From the NCBI RefSeq assembly GCF_016862115.1, contig NZ_BOMI01000199.1, positions 1 through 56,453 on the forward strand: a DNA stretch of 56,453 nt. The letters are read 5' to 3'. The notes beneath the pieces were generated by a model, which had not been told where the DNA came from, ran no database searches, and saw only the letters and a program-made list of their open reading frames with translations. Positions 36,161 through 45,036 of this stretch are shown here, piece after piece. The translations under genes and the position numbers were made by a program. Numbering within the stretch: position 1 is the first letter of the stretch; each line of letters begins with the position of its first letter. The DNA comes from Paractinoplanes deccanensis. GTDB lineage: Bacteria; Actinomycetota; Actinomycetes; Mycobacteriales; Micromonosporaceae.

Positions 36161-38160
36161 GCCGGCTGCCCGCCGGTCGCCACCGGCCGGGCCGGGTCCG
36201 ACGACCAGGCGGACCACGAGCCCGGGTAGAGCGCCGCGTCGATGCCGGCGACGGCCAGGGCGGCGATCTCGTGGGCCGCGGTGACACCCGAGCCGCAGTA
36301 GACGCCGACCGGCCCGCGCACCCCGGCGAAGCGTTCGCGCAGCTCGGCGGCGGTCTTGAACAGCGGTGTGCCGTCGCGCAGGTTGCCGGTGGTGGGCAGG
36401 CTGACCGCGCCCGGGATGTGCCCCGCGCGTGGATCGACCGGCTCGACCTCGCCGCGGTAGCGTTCGCCGGCCCGGGCGTCGATCAAGGTGCCGGAGGACG
36501 GCAGTGCGGCCGCCTCGTCGGCGGTGAGCGTGGGCATCTGCCCGCCGCGAAGCACGATCTCACTGGGTGCCCGCAGCCGTGCCTCCCCGGAGACGACAGC
36601 GTGCCCGGCGGCCCGCCAGGCGGCCAGTCCGCCGTCGAGGATCAGTACCTCCGGGACGCCGGCCCACCGCAGCAGCCACCAGGCCCGAGCGGCAGCGAGA
36701 CCGCCGGTGTTGTCGTAGACCACGACGCTGCCGGTGATGCCCCATCGCCGGGCGGCCGCTTGCAGCCGGTCGATCGGCGGCAGCGGGTGCCGTCCGCCCT
36801 CGAGCGAGGCGGGCGCGGCGAGCTCGGTCTCCAGATCGACGAAGACCGCGCCCGGCAGGTGCCCGTCGCGGTAGTGCTGCGCGCCGTGCGGGTCGCCGAG
36901 CGCCCACCGCACGTCGAGCAGGACCGGAGGCTCCGCGGCGACCACCCGCCGACGCAACTCGTCGGCGCTGATCAGCACGACCTTTCCGGGCGAGTCCAGG
37001 CCGTCGCGGACGGCGTCGTCGCGGACCGCCTCCTCGCGAACGGCCTCCTCGCGAACCGCCTCCTCGCGAACGGCCTCCTCGCGAACGGCCTCCTCGCGGA
37101 CGGCGTCCGAGCCGGGCGACGTGAGGGTCAGGCCGGGGAGGGTGGCGGCCAGGTCGGCGTCGTCGAGGGACCCGGGGGCGGTGCCCTCGGCCACGGCCCG
37201 GTGGATGCGGGCCTGGATGGCCGCGTTGGCCGGCGCCGGGACGCCGTGCAGCCGGCCGAGCAGGACGATCTCGCCGCTCAGGAAATCGATCTCGGTGGTG
37301 CCGGCGCGGGCCAGGCTCTGCCAGGTCGAGTTCCCGACCCGAGTGTGGCCGGGAATCTCGGCGGCGCGGAAGTCCTCGGGCGGGCGGCTGACCGGCGTGA
37401 TGCCCGCCGCCCGGTAGACGGCGGCGGCCTCCGCACGCAACCGGGTCAGCGCGATGTCCCGCAGCTCGCTGGGCAGGTAGAGCGCATCCAATCCGTTGAC
37501 CAGGTTGCCGAGGAGCTTGGCCGCCTTGTGCCCGGCGATGTCGTCGACCGTGTGCACGGTGAATCCGCCGCGCCGCAGGCCGGCGGCGATCGACCGGGCC
37601 ACCGGGTCGTCCCCGGACGGGAAACGGCCGAGCCAGAGGACGGCCGGTACCGGGGCGGCGTGGTTGACGACCTCGCCGGGAACGACGAATTGGGCGGGAA
37701 TCCATACCACAGCGCCGAGGACGCCGGCGAAGTGGCGCAGTGCGGTCCGTTCGCTGTCGAGGCCGTTCTCCAGGGTGACCAGTGGCAGGTCGGTGGCGGC
37801 GAGGCCGGTGGTGCCGTCGGCGCGCTTGACCGGGCGCCAGGCCCACTCGCGGACCGCGGCCTCGGCGTCCTGCGTCTTGGTGGCCAGCACCAGCACGTCG
37901 CCGTCGGTGAGGTCGGCTTCGGCCGGCCCGGCGATGACCGGGATGCGCAGCTGGTGCGAGCCGTCCGGGCGCACGTAGGTAAGGCCGTTCTCGCGCAGCG
38001 CGGCCAACTGCGCGCCTCGCGCCACCAGGACGGTGTCGAGGCCGGCCCGGTGCAGTTCGGCGGCGATGGTGGCACCGACCGCTCCGGCGCCGATCACCAC
38101 GTAACGCGACGGATAGCCTGCATCCTCGACGGATCTAGTAGGATTTTGCGCGCTGGTCAT
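36157..38160 (-). CDS. Fusion of ketopantoate-reductase-like enzyme and two-domain rhodanese
   Basis: A 667-aa bifunctional protein. Residues about 15 to 340 are a PanE/ApbA-type reductase: YVVIGAGAVGATIAAELH (NADP-binding), VLATKTQDAE, the LGNLVNGLDAL segment with the HKAAKLLGN catalytic-Lys region. Then come about seven copies of EEAVR. Residues about 385 to 667 are an SseA/thiosulfate sulfurtransferase with two rhodanese domains, the second bearing the active-site loop VYCGSGVTAAHE. ATG 38160 has GGAGGAG 6 nt upstream. I know of no standard enzyme with this pairing. The rhodanese half would move sulfane sulfur; the first half would reduce a 2-keto acid. It heads the leftward operon, divergent from the LysR gene, which likely controls it. 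Confidence 0.92.
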   Translation of the reverse strand: MTSAQNPTRSVEDAGYPSRYVVIGAGAVGATIAAELHRAGLDTVLVARGAQLAALRENGLTYVRPDGSHQLRIPVIAGPAEADLTDGDVLVLATKTQDAEAAVREWAWRPVKRADGTTGLAATDLPLVTLENGLDSERTALRHFAGVLGAVVWIPAQFVVPGEVVNHAAPVPAVLWLGRFPSGDDPVARSIAAGLRRGGFTVHTVDDIAGHKAAKLLGNLVNGLDALYLPSELRDIALTRLRAEAAAVYRAAGITPVSRPPEDFRAAEIPGHTRVGNSTWQSLARAGTTEIDFLSGEIVLLGRLHGVPAPANAAIQARIHRAVAEGTAPGSLDDADLAATLPGLTLTSPGSDAVREEAVREEAVREEAVREEAVREEAVRDDAVRDGLDSPGKVVLISADELRRRVVAAEPPVLLDVRWALGDPHGAQHYRDGHLPGAVFVDLETELAAPASLEGGRHPLPPIDRLQAAARRWGITGSVVVYDNTGGLAAARAWWLLRWAGVPEVLILDGGLAAWRAAGHAVVSGEARLRAPSEIVLRGGQMPTLTADEAAALPSSGTLIDARAGERYRGEVEPVDPRAGHIPGAVSLPTTGNLRDGTPLFKTAAELRERFAGVRGPVGVYCGSGVTAAHEIAALAVAGIDAALYPGSWSAWSSDPARPVATGGQPA
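37006..37110. repeat. Seven 15-bp tandem repeats in the fusion linker
   Basis: Units of GCGRACSGCCTCCTC repeat in frame and encode the EEAVR pentapeptide on the minus strand. The central units are nearly identical, so copy number may vary between strains. The peptide should form a charged helical or flexible spacer between the two enzymes. Confidence 0.9.
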
Positions 38161-38223
38161 CTGACTCCTCCGGGCGGGTGCGGTACCGCCAGCATCGCCC
38201 CGGATCGGGCCGGCTGTCCAATG

Positions 38224-38260
38224 CCGATCCCTTATCGGAACGGGACACAACTTCTTATCG
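38224..38260. promoter_or_regulatory. Candidate LysR-type operator
   Basis: CCGAT-CCCTT-ATCGG (38224-38238) is a 15-bp dyad, and its CTTATCG half recurs at 38254-38260; an inverted CGATAAG lies at 39129, before the right-arm operon. The site is between divergent genes, where LysR-family proteins usually bind. Confidence 0.4.
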
Positions 38261-38283
38261 ATCGGGTGTTAGCGTGCCGAGGC

Positions 38284-39123
38284 ATGGAACGTGTGCTCGA
38301 CATCGTGGCGCTGCGGAGCCTCGCGGCGGTCGCCGACTACGGCGGATTCCACCGCGCCGCCGCCACGCTGCGGGTCAGCCAGTCGGCGGTGAGCCAGCAC
38401 ATCCGCCGGCTCGAGCGGGTGCTCGGCCGCGCCATCGTCGAACGCCACGGGCGTACGTCCGTCTTCACTCCCGACGGGCAGGCGCTTCTCGCCGAGGCCA
38501 GGCGCGTCCTGGCCGCCCATGACCAGGCGGTGCGGCGGATGGTCGGCCCGGAATGGCCGACCATCACGGTCGGTGCCACCGAGCATGCCGCGGATCTGAT
38601 CCTGCCGGCGGTCACCGCCGCGCTGCCGCGCCACGAGGTGCGGTTCCGCATCGACCGCACCCGCCGGCTCGACGCGGCCATCGACCAGGGCGCGATCGAT
38701 CTCGCGGTCTATCTGGCCGAGGCCTCCTCGGCCGACGGCATCCTGATCGGCTCCCTGCCGCTGAGCTGGTACTCCGCCGAGACCTGGCGGCCGCCCACCG
38801 ACCGGGGCTGGCCCGTCGTCGCCATCGAGGAGCCGTGTGTCCTTCGCCGCCGGGCGCTGAGCGCACTGTCCGCGCACGGCCTCGATCCCTACGTCGTCTG
38901 TGACAGTGGTTACGTCGCGGGCGTCTTCGAGGCGGTCCGCTCCGGACTGGGGGTGGCCCTGATGGCGACGGCCGCCACCCCGCCGCAGGGCCTCGCCGAG
39001 CGCACCGATCTGCCGCCGGCGCCGCCGGCTCCGCTCAGCCTGCGCACCCGGGCCGGGGCCGATCCGACCCTGGCCGCGGCGGTCACCGACGGCCTGCGCC
39101 GGGCCTTCGAGGGGTCGCTCTGA
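38284..39123 (+). CDS. LysR-family transcriptional regulator
   Basis: A 279-aa regulator with an N-terminal winged helix (LRSLAAVADYGGFHRAAATL, then VSQSAVSQHIRRLERVLG) and a short C-terminal effector-binding domain (PTITVGATEHAADLILPAV; LAVYLAEASSADG; SGLGVALMATAA). It is shorter than the usual 300 residues but intact. It lies between the two operons of the island, divergent from the rhodanese fusion gene and 120 bp before the hydrolase gene in its own direction. By analogy with CysB/Cbl and related regulators of sulfur genes it may sense a sulfur or pathway metabolite; this is inference from neighbours only. Confidence 0.9.
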   Translation: MERVLDIVALRSLAAVADYGGFHRAAATLRVSQSAVSQHIRRLERVLGRAIVERHGRTSVFTPDGQALLAEARRVLAAHDQAVRRMVGPEWPTITVGATEHAADLILPAVTAALPRHEVRFRIDRTRRLDAAIDQGAIDLAVYLAEASSADGILIGSLPLSWYSAETWRPPTDRGWPVVAIEEPCVLRRRALSALSAHGLDPYVVCDSGYVAGVFEAVRSGLGVALMATAATPPQGLAERTDLPPAPPAPLSLRTRAGADPTLAAAVTDGLRRAFEGSL

Positions 39124-39243
39124 GCGATCGATAAGCGTTCACGATCGGATCGATCGCGAAACGTCGTCGGACGGACCCTTCCCAAAAACCTATCGGGTTG
39201 GTAGGTCTTATAGGGATTCCAGCGCCGATCCGGAAGGCCCACC

Positions 39244-39972
39244 ATGACGCTCGCCCAGTCCGACGCGATTCTCACCTGGACCGAGCCCGACCCGGTGCCG
39301 CTTCGCGGAACCTTGATCGTGCTGCCCGGCCGGGGCGAGTCTCCCGGGGTCTACGAGCGGTTCGGCCGCCGGCTGGCCACCGACGCCTACCGTGTGCACG
39401 TCGTCCAGGCACCCACCGACGACCCCGGCCGCACCCGGGACCAGGTCGACGGGCTGCTTGCCACCGCCGACCCGGAGCGCCCGGTCGTGCTGGTCGGCTC
39501 GGATGCCGGCGCCGCCTACGCCGCCCACCTGGCCGCGACCGCCCCGGCCCCGTTCGCCGCCCTGGTGCTCGCCGGGCTGCCGGTCTCCGCGGCCGCCGCG
39601 CCGGCCCGGAGCTGGGACGAGGAGCTGGACGCCCGCTCGTCCTGCCCGACGCACCGGGCCCGGATCACGCAGGCGGGCGTGCGCCGCGCCGAGTTGTTCA
39701 CGGACCTGCCGGCCGAATGGTTCGACCCGGCCACACCCGCCCGGATCACCGTTCCGGTCCTCGGCGTGCACGGCCGCGCCGACACGATCAGCCCGATCGG
39801 CAACGCCCGCGCCTGGTACGCCCGGGTGCCACGGGCCGAGCTGATCGGCATCGCCGGTGCCCCGCACGACGCCCTCAATGACCAGACCCACCGCACCGTC
39901 GCGGCCTCGATCGTGCTCTTCCTCGAACGACTCCGGGCCGGCGCGCCGATCGCGGTCGCCGAAGCCCTCTAG
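39244..39972 (+). CDS. Alpha/beta hydrolase with Asp at nucleophile position
   Basis: A 242-aa alpha/beta hydrolase. TLIVLPGRGESPGVYERFG gives the oxyanion region, VVLVGSDAGAAYAAHLA the nucleophile elbow, LGVHGRADTISP the acid and IAGAPHDAL the His. The elbow reads G-S-D-A-G, which puts Asp where esterases have Ser. Asp nucleophiles are known in haloalkane dehalogenases and epoxide hydrolases, but the surroundings here look like an esterase family, so activity is uncertain. GGAAGG lies 6 nt before the ATG. It begins the rightward operon and probably trims or hydrolyses the imported substrate or an oxidation product. Confidence 0.85.
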   Translation: MTLAQSDAILTWTEPDPVPLRGTLIVLPGRGESPGVYERFGRRLATDAYRVHVVQAPTDDPGRTRDQVDGLLATADPERPVVLVGSDAGAAYAAHLAATAPAPFAALVLAGLPVSAAAAPARSWDEELDARSSCPTHRARITQAGVRRAELFTDLPAEWFDPATPARITVPVLGVHGRADTISPIGNARAWYARVPRAELIGIAGAPHDALNDQTHRTVAASIVLFLERLRAGAPIAVAEAL

Positions 39973-39985
39973 AGAGGACCCCCTC

Positions 39986-41185
39986 ATGCCCTCCTTCGAC
40001 GAGAACATCCCGGCGACCGCCTCGCCGGAGGCCGAGTTCATCAGCCTCACCCACCTCAATCCCTCCACCGAGCTGAGCCCGCTGCCCAGCCGCGGCATCG
40101 ATCTCAAGTACTTCCGCCGCTACGTCCGCTCGCTGGAGGAGGGCGGCTACGACTACACGCTGCTGCCCTACGGCTCGTCCAGCGCCGACTCGTTCGTCAC
40201 CGCCAGCGCCGTCGGGCAACTCTCCGAGCGGATCCGCCCGATCGTCGCGCTGCGCCCGAACACCACCTTCCCGACCGTCGGGGCGCAGAAGCTCGCCACC
40301 CTCGACCAGCTCACCGAGGGCCGCGCCGTGGTCCACCTGATCTCCGGTGGCAGCGACGCCGAGCAGGCCCGGCAGGGCGACTATCTGCCCAAGCACCAGC
40401 GGTACGCGCGCACGTCGGAATACATCGACATCCTGCGCCGGGCATGGACGTCACCGACGGCGTTCAGCCACGACGGTGAGTTCTACAAGTTCGACGACTT
40501 CGGGCCCGGTTTCGCACCGTACGAAGGCCCGATCCCGATCTCGATCGGCGGCCAGTCCGACGAGGCGTTCGCGGTCGGCGGCGCCAAGGCCGACATCTTC
40601 AGCTTCTGGGGCGAGCCCCTCGACGACCTGCGCGGCGAGATCGACCGGGTCTACGGCATCGCTCGCGCCGCCGGCCGCGCCACGCTGCCACGCATCTGGG
40701 TGACGTTCCGCCCGATCATCGCCCGCACCGACAAGCTGGCTTGGGCCAAGGCGCACGACTACGTCACCCGCATCGCCGCCAACTTCGCCAAGGTCGGGCC
40801 GCCGGCGGCCGGCGCCCACCCGCAGAACGTCGGCTCGCAGCGCGCGCTGGCCTTCGCCGACCGTTCCGAGCTCTACGACCGGGCGCTGTGGACCAGGACC
40901 GCGGCCGTCACCAACGCGGCCGGCGCGTCCACCGCCCTGGTGGGCTCGCCCGAGACGGTGGCCGCCGCGATCCTCGACTACATCGACCAGGGCGCGTCGC
41001 TGGTGTCGATCCGCGGTTACGACACCCTCGCCGACGCTGTCGATTACGGCCGTTACATCCTGCCGCTGGTCCGCCAGGAGCTCGCTCACCGCAAGGCCAC
41101 CGGCCGGCGCAGCGCCTTCCAGGCCGAGCACCCCGGCAACTACGGCGCCGACTACGGCCAGTACGCCACGGCTGGACAGTCATGA
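39986..41185 (+). CDS. LLM-class flavin monooxygenase (SsuD/alkanesulfonate type)
   Basis: A 399-aa bacterial-luciferase-like monooxygenase. Family marks: FRRYVRSLEEGGYDYTLLPYG, RIRPIVALRPNTTFPTVGAQKLATL, GRAVVHLISGGSDAEQARQGD, and IPISIGGQSDEAFAVGG. The C-terminal LVGSPETVAAAILDYIDQG and DAVDYGRYILPLVRQE segments are typical of the SsuD/SfnG/DszA group that cleaves C-S bonds of sulfonates and sulfones using reduced FMN. The flavin should come from the reductase encoded on the left arm. It starts 13 bp after the hydrolase stop, with AGAGAGG before the ATG. Fragments of its C-terminus recur as a relic after the ABC genes. Confidence 0.92.
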   Translation: MPSFDENIPATASPEAEFISLTHLNPSTELSPLPSRGIDLKYFRRYVRSLEEGGYDYTLLPYGSSSADSFVTASAVGQLSERIRPIVALRPNTTFPTVGAQKLATLDQLTEGRAVVHLISGGSDAEQARQGDYLPKHQRYARTSEYIDILRRAWTSPTAFSHDGEFYKFDDFGPGFAPYEGPIPISIGGQSDEAFAVGGAKADIFSFWGEPLDDLRGEIDRVYGIARAAGRATLPRIWVTFRPIIARTDKLAWAKAHDYVTRIAANFAKVGPPAAGAHPQNVGSQRALAFADRSELYDRALWTRTAAVTNAAGASTALVGSPETVAAAILDYIDQGASLVSIRGYDTLADAVDYGRYILPLVRQELAHRKATGRRSAFQAEHPGNYGADYGQYATAGQS

Positions 41186-41270
41186 CCGCCTGCACCGAGC
41201 GGCACCCCGCCGCACCTCGAAACGGCCATGCAGGCGAGGGCCAGAAGGGCATGACAAAGGAGGCTCAGCC

Positions 41271-42419
41271 ATGAGCTTTCCGGTGCCCGACCTCTCCCCC
41301 GGCGCGCTGGCCGAGGTCACCGCCGAGATCGCGGCGACCGCCGCCGACTACGACCGCACCGGGGAGCTGCCCTGGAAGGGCGTCGAGGCGGCACATCGGG
41401 CCGGCCTGCTGACCGCGACCGTCGGCAAGCAGTTCGGCGGCCCGGGGCTGGGACCACGCGACACCGCCCGGATCCTCACCGCGATCGGCGAGGGCGACGC
41501 CTCGGTCGGCCTGCTCGCCGCCAACCTGCTGATGTCACACGCCGGGCAGGCCGCCCGCCCGCACTGGCCGGCCGAGTTCTACGACGACCTGCTCGCCCGA
41601 TCGGAGACCGGCCCAGCCCTGGTCAACGCGATCCGCGCGGAGCCGGAGCTGGGCGCCCCGGCCCGCGGCGGCCTGCCGAAGACCACCGCCACCCGCGACG
41701 GTGACAGCTGGGTGGTCAACGGCCGCAAGGCGTACGCCACCGGAGGCACCGGCCTCGCCTATCACGTGGTGTGGGTGGCCACCGACGACGGACGAGTCGG
41801 GCACCTGATCGTCCCCGGCGACCGGCCCGGCATCACCTGGATCGACACGTGGGACCACCTCGGCCTGCGCGCCTCCAACACGCACGACGTGATCTACGAG
41901 AACGTCCGGGTGCCGGCCGGCGCGTTCGTCGAGATCCCACGCGGCCCCGACGGTGTCTACCGGGATCCGGCCGCCATGGCCGGCCCGCAAAGCTTCAGCC
42001 ATCCGGCGCTCTACATCGGTGTCGCCCGGGCGGCCCGCACGGCATTCGCCGCGTTCGCCCGCGGCCGGGCACCGGCCGCGCTGGGCAAGCCGATCGCGCG
42101 GACCGAGCGCATCCAGGCGGTGGCCGGCGAGATCGACCTGCAGGTCACGCAGGCCGAGACACTTCTGCACGGCACGCTGCTGCGCCTGGAGGCCGGCGAC
42201 GAGGTCGCGGCCGAACTGTCCAACATCAAGGTCGCGATCGGCCGGTCGGTGATCACGGCGACCCAGACCGCTGTGGCCGCCCTCGGCAATCCCGGCCTGT
42301 CCCGGCACCACCCGCTCGAACGTCATCTGCGCGATGCGCTCTGCATCCGTGTCCACCCGCCGCAGGAGGACACTGTCCTGCTCGCGAGCGGCCGCCGCAT
42401 TCTCACCGAAGGAAAATAG
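41271..42419 (+). CDS. Acyl-CoA-dehydrogenase-like flavoprotein (SfnB/DszC type)
   Basis: A 382-aa protein of the acyl-CoA dehydrogenase superfamily. It has LTATVGKQFGGPGLGPRDTARIL, the ARGGLPKTTATRDGDSWVVNGRKAYATGG flavin-region pattern (shown here in pieces as GLPKTTATRDG and VVNGRKAYATGG), and THDVIYENVRVPAG. No CoA-dehydrogenase catalytic Glu is obvious. Neighbours suggest it is one of the flavin-dependent monooxygenases of this fold (DszC, SfnB), which oxidise sulfur or nitrogen compounds with reduced flavin. AAAGGAGG 7 nt before the ATG is a strong ribosome-binding site. Its stop abuts the start of the lipoprotein gene. Confidence 0.9.
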   Translation: MSFPVPDLSPGALAEVTAEIAATAADYDRTGELPWKGVEAAHRAGLLTATVGKQFGGPGLGPRDTARILTAIGEGDASVGLLAANLLMSHAGQAARPHWPAEFYDDLLARSETGPALVNAIRAEPELGAPARGGLPKTTATRDGDSWVVNGRKAYATGGTGLAYHVVWVATDDGRVGHLIVPGDRPGITWIDTWDHLGLRASNTHDVIYENVRVPAGAFVEIPRGPDGVYRDPAAMAGPQSFSHPALYIGVARAARTAFAAFARGRAPAALGKPIARTERIQAVAGEIDLQVTQAETLLHGTLLRLEAGDEVAAELSNIKVAIGRSVITATQTAVAALGNPGLSRHHPLERHLRDALCIRVHPPQEDTVLLASGRRILTEGK

Positions 42420-44054
42420 ATGCGCCTCAGACGATTCATCGCGGCCACGGCGGCGGTTCTCACCCTCGCCGCCTGCGGCGGAAACGGGGCCGGCAGCAGC
42501 GGCGACGGCTCGCCCAAGAGCGGCGGCACCCTCAAGGTGTCGTTCTGGCCGGACAACCCGACGTTCTCCTGCATCGACCCGTTCCAGGTCTACTGGATCG
42601 AAAGTCGCACGATCATCCGCAACTTCGCCGACTCGCTGACCGATCAGGACCCACAGACCGGCAAGATCGTGCCATGGCTCGCCAAGAGCTGGGAGATCAG
42701 CCCGGACGGCCTGACCTACACGTTCCACCTGCGCGACGACGTCACCTTCGCCAACGGCAAGAAGCTCGACGCGCAGGCGGTCGCCGACAACGCGGCCGGC
42801 TGGATCCGGACCGTCAAGGACACCAACGGCGCCGCCTTCGGCTCCTCCTACATCCAGGGCCTGACCGGCGCGACGGTGGCCGGCCCGGCCACCGTGGTCT
42901 TCCACCTGAGCAAGCCCAACTCGTCGTTCCTGCAAGCCACCTCGACCACCAACCTGGCCATCACCGACCCGGCGGAGTTCCAGCTCACTCCGGCCGAGCG
43001 GTGCACCGGCAAGGGCGTGGTCGGCTCCGGCCTGTTCCAGCTCGACCACTACACCGCCAAGGTCGAGACGGTATTGACCAAGCGGGCCGGCTACGCGTGG
43101 GGCTCGTCGCTGTCGGCCAACACCGGTGAGGCCCGGCTCGACAAGGTGGTCTTCGACTACGTGGCCGAGGACAGCGTCCGCACCGGCAACCTGATCAGCG
43201 GGGCCACCGACATCGCCTGGCCGCGCAACCCGTTCAGCCCGCAGGACGAGCAGCTGATCCAGAGGTCCGGGGACAAGGTCGAGGCGCGGTCGCTGCCCGG
43301 CGTCTCGCTGACCCTGTTCGGCAACGTCAGCGCCGGTCATCCGCTGAGCGACCCGGCCATCCGCAAGGCGCTCTCCAAGGCGATCGACGTGAAGACGTAC
43401 GCGTCGACCCTCTACGGCCCGGACTACCCGATCGTCGAGGGACCGTTCGACCAGGCCACGCCGTACTTCAAGTCGCAGGCAGCCAAACTCGCCTACGACC
43501 CGGACGGCGCCGGCAAGGCCCTCGACACGGCCGGCTGGACGCTGGGCGCCGACGGCATCCGCGCGAAGAACGGCGCGAAGCTGACCATCGACTACCCGCT
43601 GACGACGTTCAACTCGGGCGCCGAACTGCTGCAGGCCCAGCTCAAGAAGGTCGGCATCGACCTGAGGCTGCGCCAGCTCACCACCGCGCAGTCGGCGACC
43701 TACCTCAAGGAGGGCAACTACGACCTGACCTCCACCTACTTCACCCGCGCCGACCCCGGGGCGCTCCAGTTCATCATCAACCCCGAGGTCGCCAACTCCA
43801 AGGCCCTCGCCACGCAGGCGGCCGCCCCGGAGGAGACCGCACAGATCCAGGCGTTGTTCAAGAAGGCCCTCGAGACGACCGACACGGCGGCGGCCGGGAA
43901 GGCCTACGGCGAGCTCCAGGACTATCTGATCGACAACGCCATCGTCTACCCGCTCGCCGAGCGGGTGCAGAAGGCCGGCGTCTCCAGCAAGGTGCACGGA
44001 TTCGCGTTCACGTCGGAGAGCTTCCTCAAGCTCAACGACGTCTGGAAGGAATGA
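42420..44054 (+). CDS. ABC transporter substrate-binding lipoprotein, peptide/nickel family
   Basis: A 544-aa extracellular lipoprotein. The signal peptide ends in a lipobox LAAC (Cys19), followed by a Gly/Ser-rich tether. The DppA/OppA fold is recognised from LAKSWEISPDGLTYTFHLRDDVTFANG near the N-terminus (here cited in parts: LAKSWEISPDG, YTFHLRDDVTFANG), IRKALSKAIDV in the middle and YLIDNAIVYPLAE near the end. It binds a small solute outside the membrane and delivers it to the two permeases that follow. Members of this family in operons with flavin monooxygenases commonly import sulfur-containing small molecules or peptides, which fits the inferred pathway. ATG overlaps the end of the preceding stop region with no gap. 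Confidence 0.93.
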   Translation: MRLRRFIAATAAVLTLAACGGNGAGSSGDGSPKSGGTLKVSFWPDNPTFSCIDPFQVYWIESRTIIRNFADSLTDQDPQTGKIVPWLAKSWEISPDGLTYTFHLRDDVTFANGKKLDAQAVADNAAGWIRTVKDTNGAAFGSSYIQGLTGATVAGPATVVFHLSKPNSSFLQATSTTNLAITDPAEFQLTPAERCTGKGVVGSGLFQLDHYTAKVETVLTKRAGYAWGSSLSANTGEARLDKVVFDYVAEDSVRTGNLISGATDIAWPRNPFSPQDEQLIQRSGDKVEARSLPGVSLTLFGNVSAGHPLSDPAIRKALSKAIDVKTYASTLYGPDYPIVEGPFDQATPYFKSQAAKLAYDPDGAGKALDTAGWTLGADGIRAKNGAKLTIDYPLTTFNSGAELLQAQLKKVGIDLRLRQLTTAQSATYLKEGNYDLTSTYFTRADPGALQFIINPEVANSKALATQAAAPEETAQIQALFKKALETTDTAAAGKAYGELQDYLIDNAIVYPLAERVQKAGVSSKVHGFAFTSESFLKLNDVWKE

Positions 44055-44055
44055 C

Positions 44056-45036
44056 ATGGCGCGCTACGTCGCGGGTCGCGTCGTGCAGGCGGTCGTCGTG
44101 CTGTGGGCGGCCTTCACGCTCACCTTCGCCATCCTTTACCTGCTGCCGAGCGACCCGATGGAGCTTCAGCTCGCCGCGGCCGGGGTGCAGCCGGACAGCC
44201 TCACACCGGACCAGCTCGCTGCGATGAAGCACCGGTTCGGCCTCGACCAATCGATGTGGGCCCAGTACTGGCAGCACCTGACCGGGGTGCTGCACGGCGA
44301 CTTCGGCACCTCGCTCAGCCAGCAGGTGCCGGTCAGTGACCTGATCACAGAGCGCATCGACGGCACCCTGCTGCTCAGCGTCACCGCCGCGGTCCTGTCG
44401 CTGATCGCCGGCTCCGCGCTCGCTTACCTGGCGACGTTCGCCCGCTGGAATCCGCTGCGGGTGTTCCTCACCCGGCTGCCGGCCCTGGGCGCCTCGTTCC
44501 CGCAGTTCTTCGTGGCGCTGTTCCTCATCCAGTTCTTCTCGTTCCAGCTCGGCTGGTTCCCGGCCACCGGCACCGAGGGCGCGCGGTCGCTGGTGATGCC
44601 GGTCGTGACGATCAGCGTGCTGGCCTCGTCCGTACTCGCTCAAGTTCTGGTCAAGAGCTTCGACGAGACCCTCCGCCAGCCCTACATCGCCACGGCGCGG
44701 GCCAAGGGCCTGTCGCGGTCGGCGGTGCACCTCCGGCACGCGTTCCGCAACGCGGCCCTGCCCGCCATGACCATTCTCGGCGTTCTCGTCGGCCTCACGG
44801 TCACCAGCTCGATCGTGGTCGAGACGGTCTTCACCCGCGAGGGCGTCGGCAAGCTCGCCCAGGAGGCGGTGCTGTCGCAGGACGTACCGGTCGTGCTCGC
44901 CGTGGTCACCGTCGCGGCGGCCATGTTCGTGCTGGTCAATCTGATCGTCGACCTGCTCTATCCCCTGCTCGACCCGCGGATCTCGCACACCCGCGGCCGG
45001 GTCCGCCCCGCACCGGAAGTGGTGACCTCGACATGA
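44056..45036 (+). CDS. ABC transporter permease, DppB type
   Basis: A 326-aa membrane protein with an N-terminal helix (VVQAVVVLWAAFTLTFAILYLL), the LPSDPM signature common to DppB proteins, and five further helices. The coupling loop for the ATPase is YIATARAKGLSRSAVHLRHAFRNA (EAA motif). GGAAGGA overlaps the end of the lipoprotein gene. Its stop overlaps the next permease start (ATGA). It forms the membrane channel together with the DppC-type partner. Confidence 0.94.
   Translation: MARYVAGRVVQAVVVLWAAFTLTFAILYLLPSDPMELQLAAAGVQPDSLTPDQLAAMKHRFGLDQSMWAQYWQHLTGVLHGDFGTSLSQQVPVSDLITERIDGTLLLSVTAAVLSLIAGSALAYLATFARWNPLRVFLTRLPALGASFPQFFVALFLIQFFSFQLGWFPATGTEGARSLVMPVVTISVLASSVLAQVLVKSFDETLRQPYIATARAKGLSRSAVHLRHAFRNAALPAMTILGVLVGLTVTSSIVVETVFTREGVGKLAQEAVLSQDVPVVLAVVTVAAAMFVLVNLIVDLLYPLLDPRISHTRGRVRPAPEVVTST

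Noticed and set aside
37006..37110. Tandem 15-bp repeat as a CRISPR or replication iteron array
   Set aside because: There are no spacers, the unit is in frame and encodes the linker of the fusion protein.
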